A stretch of 64,000 nt of DNA, from contig NZ_PUIP01000003.1 of NCBI RefSeq assembly GCF_002968015.1, forward strand, positions 372,001 through 436,000, read 5' to 3'. A program made the translations under genes and the position numbers. Of the stretch, positions 51,464 through 60,792 are shown one piece after another. Source of the stretch: Massilia phosphatilytica (GTDB taxonomy: Bacteria; Pseudomonadota; Gammaproteobacteria; Burkholderiales; Burkholderiaceae_D). The notes beneath the pieces were generated by a model. It was not told the origin of the DNA. It was given only the letters and a program-made list of their open reading frames with translations, and ran no database searches. The first letter of the stretch is position 1. Each line of letters begins with the position of its first letter.

Positions 51464-52207
51464 ATGGGTATCTCCGTCAACGGCGTCGAGATCGACGACC
51501 GCCGGATCGAACTGGAACTGCCGCATCACAAGGACGCCGCGAACCCGCTGAAACAGTCGGTGCACGAAGTCGTGCTGCGCACCGTGCTGCTGCAGGAAGC
51601 GGACCGCCTCGGCATCTATGGCGATGCGGACGCGCGCATCGAGGCGCTGCTGACGCAGGAAGTCAGCGTGCCGCAGGCCGATGAGCAGGCGTGCCTCACC
51701 TACTACCGGAACCACCCGGACAAGTTCACCCGCGGCGCGATGGTCGAAGCGCGCCACATCCTGTTCCAGGTGACGCCCACCGTGCCACTGGACCTCGTGC
51801 GCGAAACGGCGGAAGACATCCTGGCGGCGCTGCGCGACGCGCCGGAACGCTTCGGCGAACTGGCGGCGCAGTATTCGAACTGCCCGTCCGGCGCCGTGGG
51901 CGGCAGCCTCGGGCAGCTGAGCCGCGGCGACTGCGTGCCGGAGTTCGACGACGTGCTGTTCCGCCTCGGCGAGAACGAACTGGCCGCGCGTCTGATCGAG
52001 ACGCGCTTCGGGCTGCACATCGTGCAGGTGCTGCGCCGCATCGACGGGTCGCTGCTGCCGTTCGAGACGGTGAAGTCGCAGATCGCCGCCTGGCTCGCGA
52101 CGGCCGCGCTGCAGCGGGGCATCCACCAGTACCTGCAGATCCTCGTGGGCCGCGCGCGCATCGAAGGCATCACGCTGGAAGGGAGCGCGACGCCGCTCGT
52201 GCAATAG
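51464..52207 (+). CDS. Parvulin-type peptidyl-prolyl isomerase of the nar operon
   Basis: This 247-residue protein has a parvulin (PpiC) domain at about 95-195. It begins ARHILFQVTPTVP, includes FGELAAQYSNCPSGAVGGSL with the active-site cysteine region (read in two parts), and ends FGLHIVQVLRRIDG. The N-terminal and C-terminal helical arms resemble NifM- and SurA-type chaperones. There is no signal peptide, so it acts in the cytoplasm. AAGGAG precedes the start, 9 bp after narI, so it is the last gene of the nar operon. It may assist folding of nitrate reductase subunits. A dispersed repeat and a strong terminator follow. Confidence 0.92.
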   Translation: MGISVNGVEIDDRRIELELPHHKDAANPLKQSVHEVVLRTVLLQEADRLGIYGDADARIEALLTQEVSVPQADEQACLTYYRNHPDKFTRGAMVEARHILFQVTPTVPLDLVRETAEDILAALRDAPERFGELAAQYSNCPSGAVGGSLGQLSRGDCVPEFDDVLFRLGENELAARLIETRFGLHIVQVLRRIDGSLLPFETVKSQIAAWLATAALQRGIHQYLQILVGRARIEGITLEGSATPLVQ

Positions 52208-52220
52208 CGCAGAACGTTAC

Positions 52221-52246
52221 GCGTGGGCGCAGGGCGCCCACCCTAC
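52221..52246. repeat. Partial copy of the GTAGGGTGGGC repeat
   Basis: GCGTGGGCGC-AGG-GCGCCCACCC ending in TAC matches one end of the element at 39348-39425. On the minus strand its GTAGGGTGGGC supplies the TAG stop codon of the nitroreductase gene. Confidence 0.7.
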
Positions 52247-52818
52247 AAAGTCGAGAAGAACTGCCCCGGCTGCGGACGCACCCGGGGCGTTTTTTTTGCT
52301 CCTCCCGTGCCGATGCCGATGAAGCAGACGGCGCGCTCGTGGGGCTGGAGGTCCAACAGCGCACGCATGGCGGGCGACTCGAGCGCCCCGCCGCTTGCGA
52401 GGCCGCTGGCAAAGCCCAGCGCTTGCGCGGCCAGCAGCACGTTCTGCAGCGCGCAGCCCAGCGACAACAGCTTTTCCTCGACGGGGATGGACGTCCCGGG
52501 CGCGTCGACGAGGACCGCGACGATCAGGCACGGCGCGTGGAATGCCTTGTCGCGCGCGGCCGTCCGCGCGGCGGCGTCGGCGCCGGGATCGCGCCGCGCG
52601 AGCGCTTCCTCGAACGCGGCGCCGAGATCGTCGCGCCGCCCCTCCGGGATCAGCACGAAGCGCCAGGGCAGCAGGCTGCCGTGATCGGGCGCCTGCGCGG
52701 CCGCCTCCATCATCCGCGCCAATGCGTCGTCATCCGGGCCCGGCGCCTGCAGGCGGCGCAGGCCCACGTGGCGGCGTGCCGCCAGCGTGTTCCACAAATC
52801 GTCGTTCATGGGCTGCAT
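52243..52818 (-). CDS. Nitroreductase family protein (YdjA-like)
   Basis: This 191-residue flavin-dependent oxidoreductase resembles the YdjA group: LAARRHVGLRRLQAP at the N-terminus (the usual RRS is RRH), AAQAPDHGSLLPWRFVLI for FMN contact, EEKLLSLGCALQNVLLAAQAL and GFASGLASG. The start may be ATG 52818 or 52809; neither has a clear ribosome site. The C-terminal PRVRPQPGQFFSTL fits the family ending, yet it is encoded by the region that forms the terminator of the convergent nar operon. The stop codon comes from a dispersed repeat. A frame upstream of 52818 is a shadow of the GH31 gene. Substrate unknown. Confidence 0.85.
   Translation of the reverse strand: MQPMNDDLWNTLAARRHVGLRRLQAPGPDDDALARMMEAAAQAPDHGSLLPWRFVLIPEGRRDDLGAAFEEALARRDPGADAAARTAARDKAFHAPCLIVAVLVDAPGTSIPVEEKLLSLGCALQNVLLAAQALGFASGLASGGALESPAMRALLDLQPHERAVCFIGIGTGGAKKTPRVRPQPGQFFSTL
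52263..52297 (+). terminator. Intrinsic terminator of the nar operon
   Basis: The stem GCCCCGG (52263-52269) and CCGGGGC (52282-52288) with a 12-base loop is followed by G and eight T residues (52290-52297). It lies 55 bp past the parvulin stop and is entirely within the 3' end of the convergent nitroreductase gene. Confidence 0.85.
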
Positions 52819-52825
52819 TATAGGG

Positions 52826-55300
52826 TCAGGATCCTGCCGCGCCGGCACGGATACGCACCGGCTTGCCACTGTACTCCACCGTGTTCCCGGCGCCCGTGCC
52901 GTCGTCCAGGCCATGCCCGGTGCGCGGGCCGACGACCACCAGCCGGAACCTGAGCTTGCGCGGCATGCCTGCGTACCGCCCCTCGCGTGGTCCGATGGTC
53001 AAGGTGCGGGCGGCGTCGTTCCATTGCAGGGGAATCCGGGACGATTCGCCGCGCTGGTACGCCCTGCCTTCGCCCGCATCGTCGTACAGCACGTACCTTC
53101 CGTCCGCGCCGGGATAGACCCTGATCTCGATCGGCGCATCCACCGGCTCGTCCGCATACTGCTTCGCCGGGCCCAGTGGCAGGACGGTGCCGGCCCGCAC
53201 GTGGACCGGGATGTGCCCGATGGGCGCATCGACGCGCACCGTGCGCGCGCCGGGCAAGGCCTGCCCGGTCCAGAAATCGAACCAGGTGCCGGCAGGAAGA
53301 TAAACCTCGACCTCGCGCGCCGGCGACGGCTCGAGCACTGGCGTGACGAGGATATCCTGGCCAAACAGCATCTGGCCCTTCAGGTCATGCGTGCGCGGGT
53401 CCTGCGGAAAGCCGAAGGCGACCGGGCGGATCAGCGAACCGCCGTCCCGGTACGCATGGCCGGCTTCCGAGTACAGGTAGGGCAGCAGGCGGTAGCGCAG
53501 CCGGATCGACGCCAGGATCGCGTCGTAGAACGGCGTGCCCGGCGCACCGAACCGCCAGGGCTCGCGCGGCGTGTCGGTGCCATGGCTGCGGAACATGGGC
53601 ATGAACGCACCCACCTGCAGCCAGCGCGTGTACAGCTCGCGGTAGCCGGGATCGTCCACGCCTTGCGGGTAGTCGCCCGCCAGGAACCATTGTTTGCCGG
53701 GCTTGACGAAAAAGCCGCCGATGTCGAAGGTGACGTACGGCAGGCCGGATGCACTGTAGCGCTGCATCGCCGCCACCTGCCGGGCCAGGGTGGTCCACGT
53801 GGCCGATATGTCGCCGCTCCACACCACGGCGCCGTTGGCCTGGCTCCCGGCATACCCGGAGCGCGTGAGATCGACGGTGCGCCTGTCCGGTGCATGGCGG
53901 CGCCAGAAGCGGTCGAGCGCCTGGGAGTTGGCCAGGCCATAGGCATTCAGCCATTGGGGGTCGATCACTTTCGCGAGGCCGTCGATGTTCTTCCGGTCGG
54001 CGTCGGCGGGACGCTCCGCTCCATTCCAGTCGGCCACTTCGGGTTCCGTCGAGTCGGTCCACCACGCATCGATGCCATGGCGTCCGAGCGTGTCCCAGAC
54101 CTGGTCGAAATAAAAGTCGGCCGCGTCGGGTCGCAGGAAGTCCACGTAGCCGCTGCCGCTGCTCAAGAATCCGCGGTCCTTCATGGCCTGGCCCGGCGGG
54201 TCCAGCGGACTCGGATTGGGCCAGATCGAAATCATCACCTTGGCGTTCATGGCATGCACGGCGGACGTCATGCCCGCGATGTCCGGATAGCGCGCCGGAT
54301 CCGGGACCATGCTGCCCCAGCGGCCGGGTAGCCAGTAGTTCCAGTCCTGCACGATGACGTCCAGCGGGATCTTGCGATCCCTGAACTGGCGCACCGTGTC
54401 CACCACTTCCTGCTGGGTCTCGTAGCGTTCTTTCGACTGGATATAGCCGTACGCCCAGCGCGGCAGCATCGCCGCGGCGCCCGTCAACTGGCGGAAGGCG
54501 GCGACCGCACCGTCCATCGACGGTCCAAGCGCGACATAGTAGTCCAGCTCATCGACCACGTCGCTGCCGACCGACATGCCGTCCGGGCCGTCGGCAAACG
54601 TCATCGCGCTGTAGCTGTCGAACAGCAGGCCGTAGCCGCGCGTGGAGACGAGGAACGGGATCGCCACCCGCAGGTTGTGCTGGTACAGGCGCTTGGTCTT
54701 GCCGCGCAGGTTCAGGTCGGCGGTTTCGTCGAAGCCCAGGCCGTACAGGCCTTCGTCGTCGCCCAACCGGAAGCGCACCTGCGCACGCCACGCGTCGCGA
54801 TCCCTGGCCTGGCGATAGGCGGCGGCCTGCTGGCGCTCGCCGTCGACGGTCCGCACCGACCGCACGGTGGCCGGATCCGGCACCGACTTGATCACCTCGG
54901 TGCGCGCGAAGCTGCGCGGTGCGGCCGGGTCTTCGCGCAGGACGACCCTGCCGGCCCGGTCGCGCAGGGTCAGCGCGCCGCTGGCGCGGTCCAGCGTGAC
55001 CGCGAGCGCGGCCGAGCGCAGGGTCAGCGCCGCGTCGTCCTGGCGCACGATGACGGGCCCGGGCTTGTCGCGTACCGGCACGCGCATCATGCTCGCGCGG
55101 GTGGACCACTGCGGATTCGGCGTGGCGCTCACGCGCACGATCCGGTCCGTCACGAACAGCACGCGCAGGCGGGTGTCGCCCAGCATGGCTTCGACACCAT
55201 CCGGACGTACGTGGACCTGCTCGAGCGATGCCGCACCCGCATGACCGGCAAGCGCGAGCAGCGGGAATAAAAGCCGGCAGGCGTACAAATGCAATCTCAT
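52826..55300 (-). CDS. GH31 glycoside hydrolase, probable secreted alpha-xylosidase
   Basis: This 824-residue enzyme has an N-terminal signal peptide (cleaved near residue 24, GHAGA), an N-terminal beta-sandwich, and a GH31 barrel. The nucleophile is D416 in AWWTDSTEPE and the acid/base D497 in VVWSGDISATW. C-terminal beta domains follow. The TEPE form of the nucleophile motif is, to my knowledge, typical of GH31 alpha-xylosidases acting on xyloglucan fragments, while alpha-glucosidases usually have NEP; the substrate is therefore inferred. The ATG at 55300 is chosen by the signal peptide. It lies near a TonB-dependent receptor and a GH3 enzyme, suggesting a joint glycan-use locus. The gene ends 7 bp before the nitroreductase start. 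Confidence 0.9.
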   Translation of the reverse strand: MRLHLYACRLLFPLLALAGHAGAASLEQVHVRPDGVEAMLGDTRLRVLFVTDRIVRVSATPNPQWSTRASMMRVPVRDKPGPVIVRQDDAALTLRSAALAVTLDRASGALTLRDRAGRVVLREDPAAPRSFARTEVIKSVPDPATVRSVRTVDGERQQAAAYRQARDRDAWRAQVRFRLGDDEGLYGLGFDETADLNLRGKTKRLYQHNLRVAIPFLVSTRGYGLLFDSYSAMTFADGPDGMSVGSDVVDELDYYVALGPSMDGAVAAFRQLTGAAAMLPRWAYGYIQSKERYETQQEVVDTVRQFRDRKIPLDVIVQDWNYWLPGRWGSMVPDPARYPDIAGMTSAVHAMNAKVMISIWPNPSPLDPPGQAMKDRGFLSSGSGYVDFLRPDAADFYFDQVWDTLGRHGIDAWWTDSTEPEVADWNGAERPADADRKNIDGLAKVIDPQWLNAYGLANSQALDRFWRRHAPDRRTVDLTRSGYAGSQANGAVVWSGDISATWTTLARQVAAMQRYSASGLPYVTFDIGGFFVKPGKQWFLAGDYPQGVDDPGYRELYTRWLQVGAFMPMFRSHGTDTPREPWRFGAPGTPFYDAILASIRLRYRLLPYLYSEAGHAYRDGGSLIRPVAFGFPQDPRTHDLKGQMLFGQDILVTPVLEPSPAREVEVYLPAGTWFDFWTGQALPGARTVRVDAPIGHIPVHVRAGTVLPLGPAKQYADEPVDAPIEIRVYPGADGRYVLYDDAGEGRAYQRGESSRIPLQWNDAARTLTIGPREGRYAGMPRKLRFRLVVVGPRTGHGLDDGTGAGNTVEYSGKPVRIRAGAAGS

Positions 55301-55358
55301 CGTCGTTCCTGGACCCACTCGAGTTGTGTCAAGAGCCGCAAGGCCCTACAGAATGTTT

Positions 55359-55364
55359 ATTATA
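55359..55364 (-). promoter_or_regulatory. -10 hexamer upstream of GH31 gene
   Basis: A perfect TATAAT on the minus strand lies 58 bp upstream of the GH31 start in a short AT-rich stretch. No good -35 is seen at 16-18 bp, and no LacI-type palindrome, unlike the receptor and GH3 promoters. Confidence 0.4.
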
Positions 55365-55401
55365 TATCAAAAACAATCAGAAGGCATCGGCAAGGGATGA
55401 T

Positions 55402-55845
55402 TCAAAGAGGCGGGACTCGGCGTTCCACGAATGCCTTGAACACGTCCATCGTCCCCCGCCAATACAGGTCGAGGTGCCTGAAAATGGTCTCCGTCGCAAA
55501 CCGGTCGACGGTCAGCCGCACGGCCGTCCCGCCGTCCACGGCGGCGAGTTCGAACGCGACCACGCTGTAGTGTTCCGGCACGTCCGCCAACCCCGAGACG
55601 GAACTCAGGTGCGTATAGCCGAGCAGCGCGCCCGCTACGGCGTCCAGCACGACGCCCTGGTTGCGGAACGGCCCGTGGTGGAATCCGCTGATGACGATCG
55701 GGGCCCCGGGCCGCCAGTCGGTGACGACGTCGATCGCCATCTCCGGTTCGCCCATCCACACGCGCATGGCAGCGGGATCCGTCAGCGCTTGCCAGACGGC
55801 CGTCGGGGACGCAGCGATGACGATGTGTCGTTCGATCGGGTGCAT
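55402..55845 (-). CDS. SRPBCC/AHSA1-type protein
   Basis: This 147-residue protein has the START/Bet v1-like SRPBCC fold, beginning IERHIVIAASPTAVWQALTDP and including VDGGTAVRLTVDRF and LYWRGTMDVFKAFVE near the C-terminus (read in parts). Members bind hydrophobic ligands or regulate other proteins; the function here is unknown. The start at 55845 (MHPIERH) is chosen by the fold; ATG 55863 is possible. It lies between the GH31 gene and the receptor promoter region, apparently unrelated to glycan use. It may be a single-gene unit. Confidence 0.82.
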   Translation of the reverse strand: MHPIERHIVIAASPTAVWQALTDPAAMRVWMGEPEMAIDVVTDWRPGAPIVISGFHHGPFRNQGVVLDAVAGALLGYTHLSSVSGLADVPEHYSVVAFELAAVDGGTAVRLTVDRFATETIFRHLDLYWRGTMDVFKAFVERRVPPL

Positions 55846-56160
55846 GGTCAGGTCGGGAATCATGGAGCGTGCAATATAACCCGTTCGTGTTGTATTGACG
55901 TCGCACCGGCGCGACATGGCGCAGCGCCGCATCCATATCGCTTGTCTTTATCGCATGTTTGGTATATTTTCGCGTTTGGCGGAAAACGTTTAACTTGAAC
56001 TATCCCCTTGGGCCGACTACGAATTGCGCGCCATAACGCACAATCGTTTTCCCCCTCGCATATGGGCGGGTCGAACGTACCCGTCTTTTTATTTCGCCGG
56101 AATTGGAAACGTTGCCAAACGCGCCGCGCCACCGGCCAGACCCATAACAAGGAGACCACC
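55846..56160. promoter_or_regulatory. Receptor promoter region with two LacI-type palindromes
   Basis: This 315-bp region separates the SRPBCC gene from the TonB-dependent receptor. A promoter-like pair TTGTCT (55942-55947) and TATATT (55963-55968, 15-bp spacer) is followed by GGAAAACGTTTAAC (55981-55994) with core AAACGTTT. A second palindrome, TTGGAAACGTTGCCAA (56103-56118), lies 42 bp before the receptor start. The ACGTT-centred palindromes resemble LacI-family operators. On the minus strand, GCAATATAACC (55871-55881) matches an 11-mer in the GH3 promoter. Confidence 0.5.
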
Positions 56161-58539
56161 ATGCGTTACCCCGGCAAATCCAAGCCCGCGGCCGCCGCAA
56201 TCGCCGCCGCCCTGCTCGCCATGAGCGCCCACGCCCAGGACGCGCGCCAGGCCGATCCCGGCAAGCTGGAAACCGTCGTCGTCACCGCAAACAAGCGGGC
56301 CCAGAACCTGCAGGACGTGCCCGCGTCGATCACGGTGCTCGGCGATGCCGTGCTGCAGCGTTCCAACGTGCGCGAACTGGACGACCTGCCCGCCCTGTCG
56401 CCCGCGCTGACGCTGTCCTACGGCACCCAGCCCGGTAACTTCAGCATCAACATGCGCGGTGTCGGCACGTACTCGCTCGGCATCGGCGTCGAGGCCGACG
56501 TGGCCGTGATCGTCGACGACATCCCGCTCGGCATGCAGGCCAACGCGTTCAAGGACCTGGCCGACGTGAACCGCATCGAAGTGCTGAAGGGTCCGCAGAG
56601 TACCCTGTTCGGCAAGAGCTCCATCGCGGGCGCGCTGAACATCACGACGAAGCCGATCGGCGGCCCGGTCAGGACGACGGCGACCCTGCTCGCCACGAAC
56701 GACGACGAATGGCGCGCGGGCGTCAGCGTGTCGGGCGCCGTGTCCGACACGTTCCGCATGCGCGTCGCGGCCAGCAAGACGCATTACGACGGCACGCTGA
56801 ACAACCTGACGACGGGCGGCAAGCTCAATGGCAGCAAGGGCGACAACCTGAATGCAAAGTTCGAATGGCGCCCGACCGACGACCTGACGTTCACGCTGAC
56901 GCCGCACTACAACCGCACCGAGAAATTCTGCTGCACGACCGCGTTCACATCGATGACGCCGGGCGGCCTGTATCGCAATGCGCCGCAGCTGCCGCAATCC
57001 GTCGTCCTCGCCGGAATCAACATCAATCCGTCCAACCGCGACGTGCGCAACGACTACCCGACGGGCGGCAAGTTCCACGACTGGGGCACGGGCCTCAAGA
57101 TCGACTACGTGCTCGCGAACGGCCATACGCTCAGTTCCATCACGTCGTACAGCAAGTACCACATGGACGATTACCAGGACAACGACGCCACCGACATCGA
57201 CATCCTGCAGTTCCTCGCGCTACCGAACGGCGCGCCCACGCAGATGCACGGGGGCCTGTACCAGTACGGCGTGTTCAACGTCAAGTCGACGACGCAGGAA
57301 TTGCGCCTCACGTCGCCGGACCGGGGGCCGATCCGCTACGTGGCCGGCCTGTGGTACGGCAAGAACGACCTGAATCGCGAACTGGCCAAGGTGCCGCTGA
57401 TCCAGAACTACGGCACGAACTACGGCGCCGATGCGTGGAACATCAACAAGGCGGTCTATGGCCAGGGCAGCTGGGACTTCCGCCCCGACACGAGCATCAT
57501 CGTGGGCGCGCGCCTGAACGACGAGGACACCGGCTACAACTTCCGCCGCTACACGGTGCCGCCGCAGGCGTTCGCGCAGACGGAGTTCTACACGCGCTCG
57601 GACAGCAACACGAGCCGCACGTGGAAGCTCGGTCTCGAGCACCGGCTGAACAAGGACGCGATGGTGTACGGCACGCTCTCGACGGGCCACAAGGGCATCG
57701 CCTACGACCTGACGTCCAGCTTCACGGCCGTGCTGGCCGCGCGCCCGCCGGTGGCGCCGGAGACGGCTCGGAGTTACGAGATCGGCTGGAAGCAGAGCCT
57801 GTGGAATAACCGCGCGATGTTCTCGCTGGCCGCGTTCCGCACCGACTTCCGCAACTTCCAGCAGTCGGCCGGCTTCTTCGACTACGACGGCATCTTCCGC
57901 ACGGCGCTGAACAGCATCGGCGGCCTGCGCACGCAAGGCCTGGAACTGGAAGGCAGCGCGCGCGTCACGCGGCTGCTGCAACTGAACGGCAGCCTCGCGT
58001 ACACCGAGGCGACGATCCGCGAATTCCGCAACGGCCCCTGCTACAACGTGCTGAACGCGGCCGGCACGGCGGCCGTGCCGGGCCCCGGCTGCCACCAGAG
58101 CCCGGAATTCAACAACACGAACGTGCAGGACCTGGCCGGCAAGACGCTGCCGAACGCGCCGAAGATGAAACTGAACCTGGGCGGCCAGCTGGACGTGCCG
58201 CTGCCGGCGCTGCCGTTCGACGGCTTCATCGCCGCCACCACGCGCTACCAGAGCCGCACGCAGTTCTCGCTGAACCAGGATCCGAACACGATCCAGGGCG
58301 CCTACAGCATCATCAACCTGACCTTCGGCGCCGCGGACCGGGGCGGCCGCTGGAAGGCCACGCTGTTCGTCAACAACCTGTTCGACCGCCAGTACGCGGC
58401 GGGCCTGAACAACAGTATCGCCAACAGCACGTGGAGCCCGAAGGCGCCGAACCTGCCCCGCGCCGTGAACACCACGGAATGGCTGCCGCCGCGCGACTGG
58501 CACCGCTACTTCGGCGTGCGCGCGGACGTGACGTTCTGA
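56161..58539 (+). CDS. TonB-dependent outer-membrane receptor
   Basis: This 792-residue receptor imports large substrates, probably oligosaccharides here, using TonB energy. It has a signal peptide of 25 residues (AMSAHA-Q), a TonB box-like LETVVVTANKR, a plug domain (DVPASITVLGDAV, RIEVLKGPQSTLFGKSSIAG) and a 22-strand barrel ending in the aromatic ADVTF. The substrate is inferred from flanking GH31 and GH3 enzymes and from LacI-type operators shared with the GH3 promoter. AAGGAG precedes the start. No SusD-like partner is present, as usual in proteobacteria. The gene is convergent with GH3, with only 9 bp between stops. Confidence 0.93.
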   Translation: MRYPGKSKPAAAAIAAALLAMSAHAQDARQADPGKLETVVVTANKRAQNLQDVPASITVLGDAVLQRSNVRELDDLPALSPALTLSYGTQPGNFSINMRGVGTYSLGIGVEADVAVIVDDIPLGMQANAFKDLADVNRIEVLKGPQSTLFGKSSIAGALNITTKPIGGPVRTTATLLATNDDEWRAGVSVSGAVSDTFRMRVAASKTHYDGTLNNLTTGGKLNGSKGDNLNAKFEWRPTDDLTFTLTPHYNRTEKFCCTTAFTSMTPGGLYRNAPQLPQSVVLAGININPSNRDVRNDYPTGGKFHDWGTGLKIDYVLANGHTLSSITSYSKYHMDDYQDNDATDIDILQFLALPNGAPTQMHGGLYQYGVFNVKSTTQELRLTSPDRGPIRYVAGLWYGKNDLNRELAKVPLIQNYGTNYGADAWNINKAVYGQGSWDFRPDTSIIVGARLNDEDTGYNFRRYTVPPQAFAQTEFYTRSDSNTSRTWKLGLEHRLNKDAMVYGTLSTGHKGIAYDLTSSFTAVLAARPPVAPETARSYEIGWKQSLWNNRAMFSLAAFRTDFRNFQQSAGFFDYDGIFRTALNSIGGLRTQGLELEGSARVTRLLQLNGSLAYTEATIREFRNGPCYNVLNAAGTAAVPGPGCHQSPEFNNTNVQDLAGKTLPNAPKMKLNLGGQLDVPLPALPFDGFIAATTRYQSRTQFSLNQDPNTIQGAYSIINLTFGAADRGGRWKATLFVNNLFDRQYAAGLNNSIANSTWSPKAPNLPRAVNTTEWLPPRDWHRYFGVRADVTF

Positions 58540-58548
58540 CGGGCGCCG

Positions 58549-60780
58549 TCAACGAGGCGCCAGTTCGATGGTCTGGCGCAACCGGATGTCATCCGATGCG
58601 CTGCCCACCATCAGCTCGAACGTCCCCGGCTCGGCCCCCCACGCCAGCTTGCGGTCGAAGAACGACAGCGTGTCGCGATCGATCGTGAAACTGACGGTGC
58701 GGCGCTCGCCCGGTTTCAGCTCGACGCGCTGGAAGCCCTTCAACTCCTTCACCGGCCGCACGACGGAGGCCACGGGGTCGCGCAGGTAGAACTGCACGAC
58801 CTCGGCGCCCGCCACACGGCCGCTGTTTGCCAAGGCGAAGGACAGCGTGATCTTCCCGTCGGGCGCCATGCGCGGGCTGGAGAGACGCAGGTCGGCGTAC
58901 GCGAACGTCGTGTAGCTGAGGCCACGGCCGAACGCATAGCGCGGCGTGTTCGGCGAGTCGATGTACGCGGAGCGGTAGGCGCTGTTGCCGTTGTCCAGCA
59001 CGGGGCGACCCGTCTCGTATTGCTGGTAGCCGATCGGGATCTGCCCCATGTTGCGCGGGAAGGTCATCGGCAGTTTCGCGGACGGGTTCACGTCCCCGAA
59101 CAGCACGTCCGCGATCGCGTTGCCCCCTTCGCTGCCGGGGTGCCACGCGTACAGGATGGCGTTCGCGCCGTCCGCCACGTTCTCGAAGATCAGCGGGCGG
59201 CCGGCCATGATCACGACGACGGGCGTCTTGCCGATCGCCTTCAGCGCGTCGAACAGTTCCGCCTGGCGGCCCGGCAGGCCGAGATGGGCGCGCGATTTCG
59301 CCTCGCCCGACATGTCCCAGCTTTCGCCGACGGCCAGCACGACGACGTCGGCTGTGCGCGCGAGGTCGAGCGCGGCCGCGAAGCCGTCGGTGCCGCGGCA
59401 CGCCACGTCGCAGCCGGCGGCGTACGCGACGCGCGTGCCCGCGCCCGCGTGCGCACGCACGGCGTCCACGAGGCTCGCCATCGTCGCCGCATTGGAGTCC
59501 ACGATCCAGCCGCCTTCGAGGTCGCGCCGCGCGTCCGCCAGCGGCCCGATCACGGCGATCGAACGGGCGTCCTTCCGCAGCGGCAGCGAGCTCGCATGGT
59601 TCTTCAGCAGCACCATCGATTCCGCCGCGATCCGGCGCGCGGCCGCGCGGTGGCGCGGATCCGCGAGCGCGGCCTGTTCGCGCGCGGGATCGGAAAAGCG
59701 GTACGGGTCGTCGAACAGGCCCAGTTCGAACTTTTTCGTCAGCACGCGCCGCACGGCATCGTCGACGAGCGCCACGTCGACCCGGCCACTGCGCACCAGT
59801 TGCGCCAGCGACGATGCGTACGCGCTGCTCTCCATGTCCATGTCGCTGCCGGCGGTGATGGCCTTCGCGGCGGCATCGGGCAAGTCGCCCGCATAGCCGT
59901 GGACGACCATTTCGCGCACCGAGCCCCAGTCGCTGACGACAAAGCCCTTGAACCCCCAGCTGCCCTTGAGGATGTCCCGCTGCAGCATCGCGTTGCCGGT
60001 GGCGGGTATGCCGTTCAGTGTGTTGAACGAGTTCATGAACGTGGCCACGCCCGCATCCACCGCGGCCTTGAACGGCGGCAGATAGGTCTCGTACAGCTGA
60101 TGCTCGCTCATGTCGACGGCGTTGTAATCGCGGCCCGCGGTCGCGGCGCCGTAGCCGGCAAAATGCTTGGCGGTGGCCATCACGGATTCCAGTCCGCCCA
60201 GCCTGGCGCCCTGGAAGCCGCGCACGCGGGCCGCGGCGATGCGCGCACCGAGATAGCTGTCTTCGCCCGCGCCTTCCATCACCCTGCCCCAGCGCGGATC
60301 GCGGCCGATGTCGACCATCGGCGCGAACGTCCAGTGGACGCCGGCCGCTGCGGCCTCGCGCGCCGCGATGCGGGCCGATTCCTCGATTGCATCGAGGTCC
60401 CACGATGCCGCCTCGCCCAGCGGCACGGGGAATACCGTGTGGTAGCCGTGGATGACGTCGAGCCCGAACAGCAGCGGAATGTGCAGGCGCGATTGCAGCG
60501 CCAGGGCCTGCACGCGGCGCGTCTCGGCCGCGCCGCGGATGTTCAGCATGGAGCCGATCCTGCCCTCGCGGATGTCGCGTTCGATGTCGCGCACCTTGTC
60601 CGTGCCCGGCCCCGTGCTGAAGTCCCTGCCCGACAACTGGTTCAGCTGCCCGACCTTTTCTTCCAGCGTCATCTGCCGCATCAATGCGTCCACGCGCTGC
60701 GCGACATCGGCCTGCGCCGCGCCCGCGAGCGCCAGCAACGCGCTGGCGATGGCCGTGCGCGCGGTTCGTCTCTTCTCCAT
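58549..60780 (-). CDS. GH3 beta-glucosidase-type glycoside hydrolase (BglX-like)
   Basis: This 743-residue periplasmic enzyme has a signal peptide (to about residue 24, GAAQA), an N-terminal barrel with substrate contacts HGYHTVFPVPLGEAASWD, KHFAGYGAA and the nucleophile D284 in GFVVSDWGSV. An alpha/beta sandwich (residues about 370-590) and a C-terminal fibronectin-like domain follow. It resembles BglX and should release glucose or xylose units from beta-linked oligosaccharides. Together with GH31 and the receptor it fits breakdown of xyloglucan-like glycans. The promoter upstream carries a perfect LacI-type palindrome over its -35. The start has GGAGACCAC upstream. Confidence 0.93.
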   Translation of the reverse strand: MEKRRTARTAIASALLALAGAAQADVAQRVDALMRQMTLEEKVGQLNQLSGRDFSTGPGTDKVRDIERDIREGRIGSMLNIRGAAETRRVQALALQSRLHIPLLFGLDVIHGYHTVFPVPLGEAASWDLDAIEESARIAAREAAAAGVHWTFAPMVDIGRDPRWGRVMEGAGEDSYLGARIAAARVRGFQGARLGGLESVMATAKHFAGYGAATAGRDYNAVDMSEHQLYETYLPPFKAAVDAGVATFMNSFNTLNGIPATGNAMLQRDILKGSWGFKGFVVSDWGSVREMVVHGYAGDLPDAAAKAITAGSDMDMESSAYASSLAQLVRSGRVDVALVDDAVRRVLTKKFELGLFDDPYRFSDPAREQAALADPRHRAAARRIAAESMVLLKNHASSLPLRKDARSIAVIGPLADARRDLEGGWIVDSNAATMASLVDAVRAHAGAGTRVAYAAGCDVACRGTDGFAAALDLARTADVVVLAVGESWDMSGEAKSRAHLGLPGRQAELFDALKAIGKTPVVVIMAGRPLIFENVADGANAILYAWHPGSEGGNAIADVLFGDVNPSAKLPMTFPRNMGQIPIGYQQYETGRPVLDNGNSAYRSAYIDSPNTPRYAFGRGLSYTTFAYADLRLSSPRMAPDGKITLSFALANSGRVAGAEVVQFYLRDPVASVVRPVKELKGFQRVELKPGERRTVSFTIDRDTLSFFDRKLAWGAEPGTFELMVGSASDDIRLRQTIELAPR

Positions 60781-60792
60781 GTGGTCTCCACC

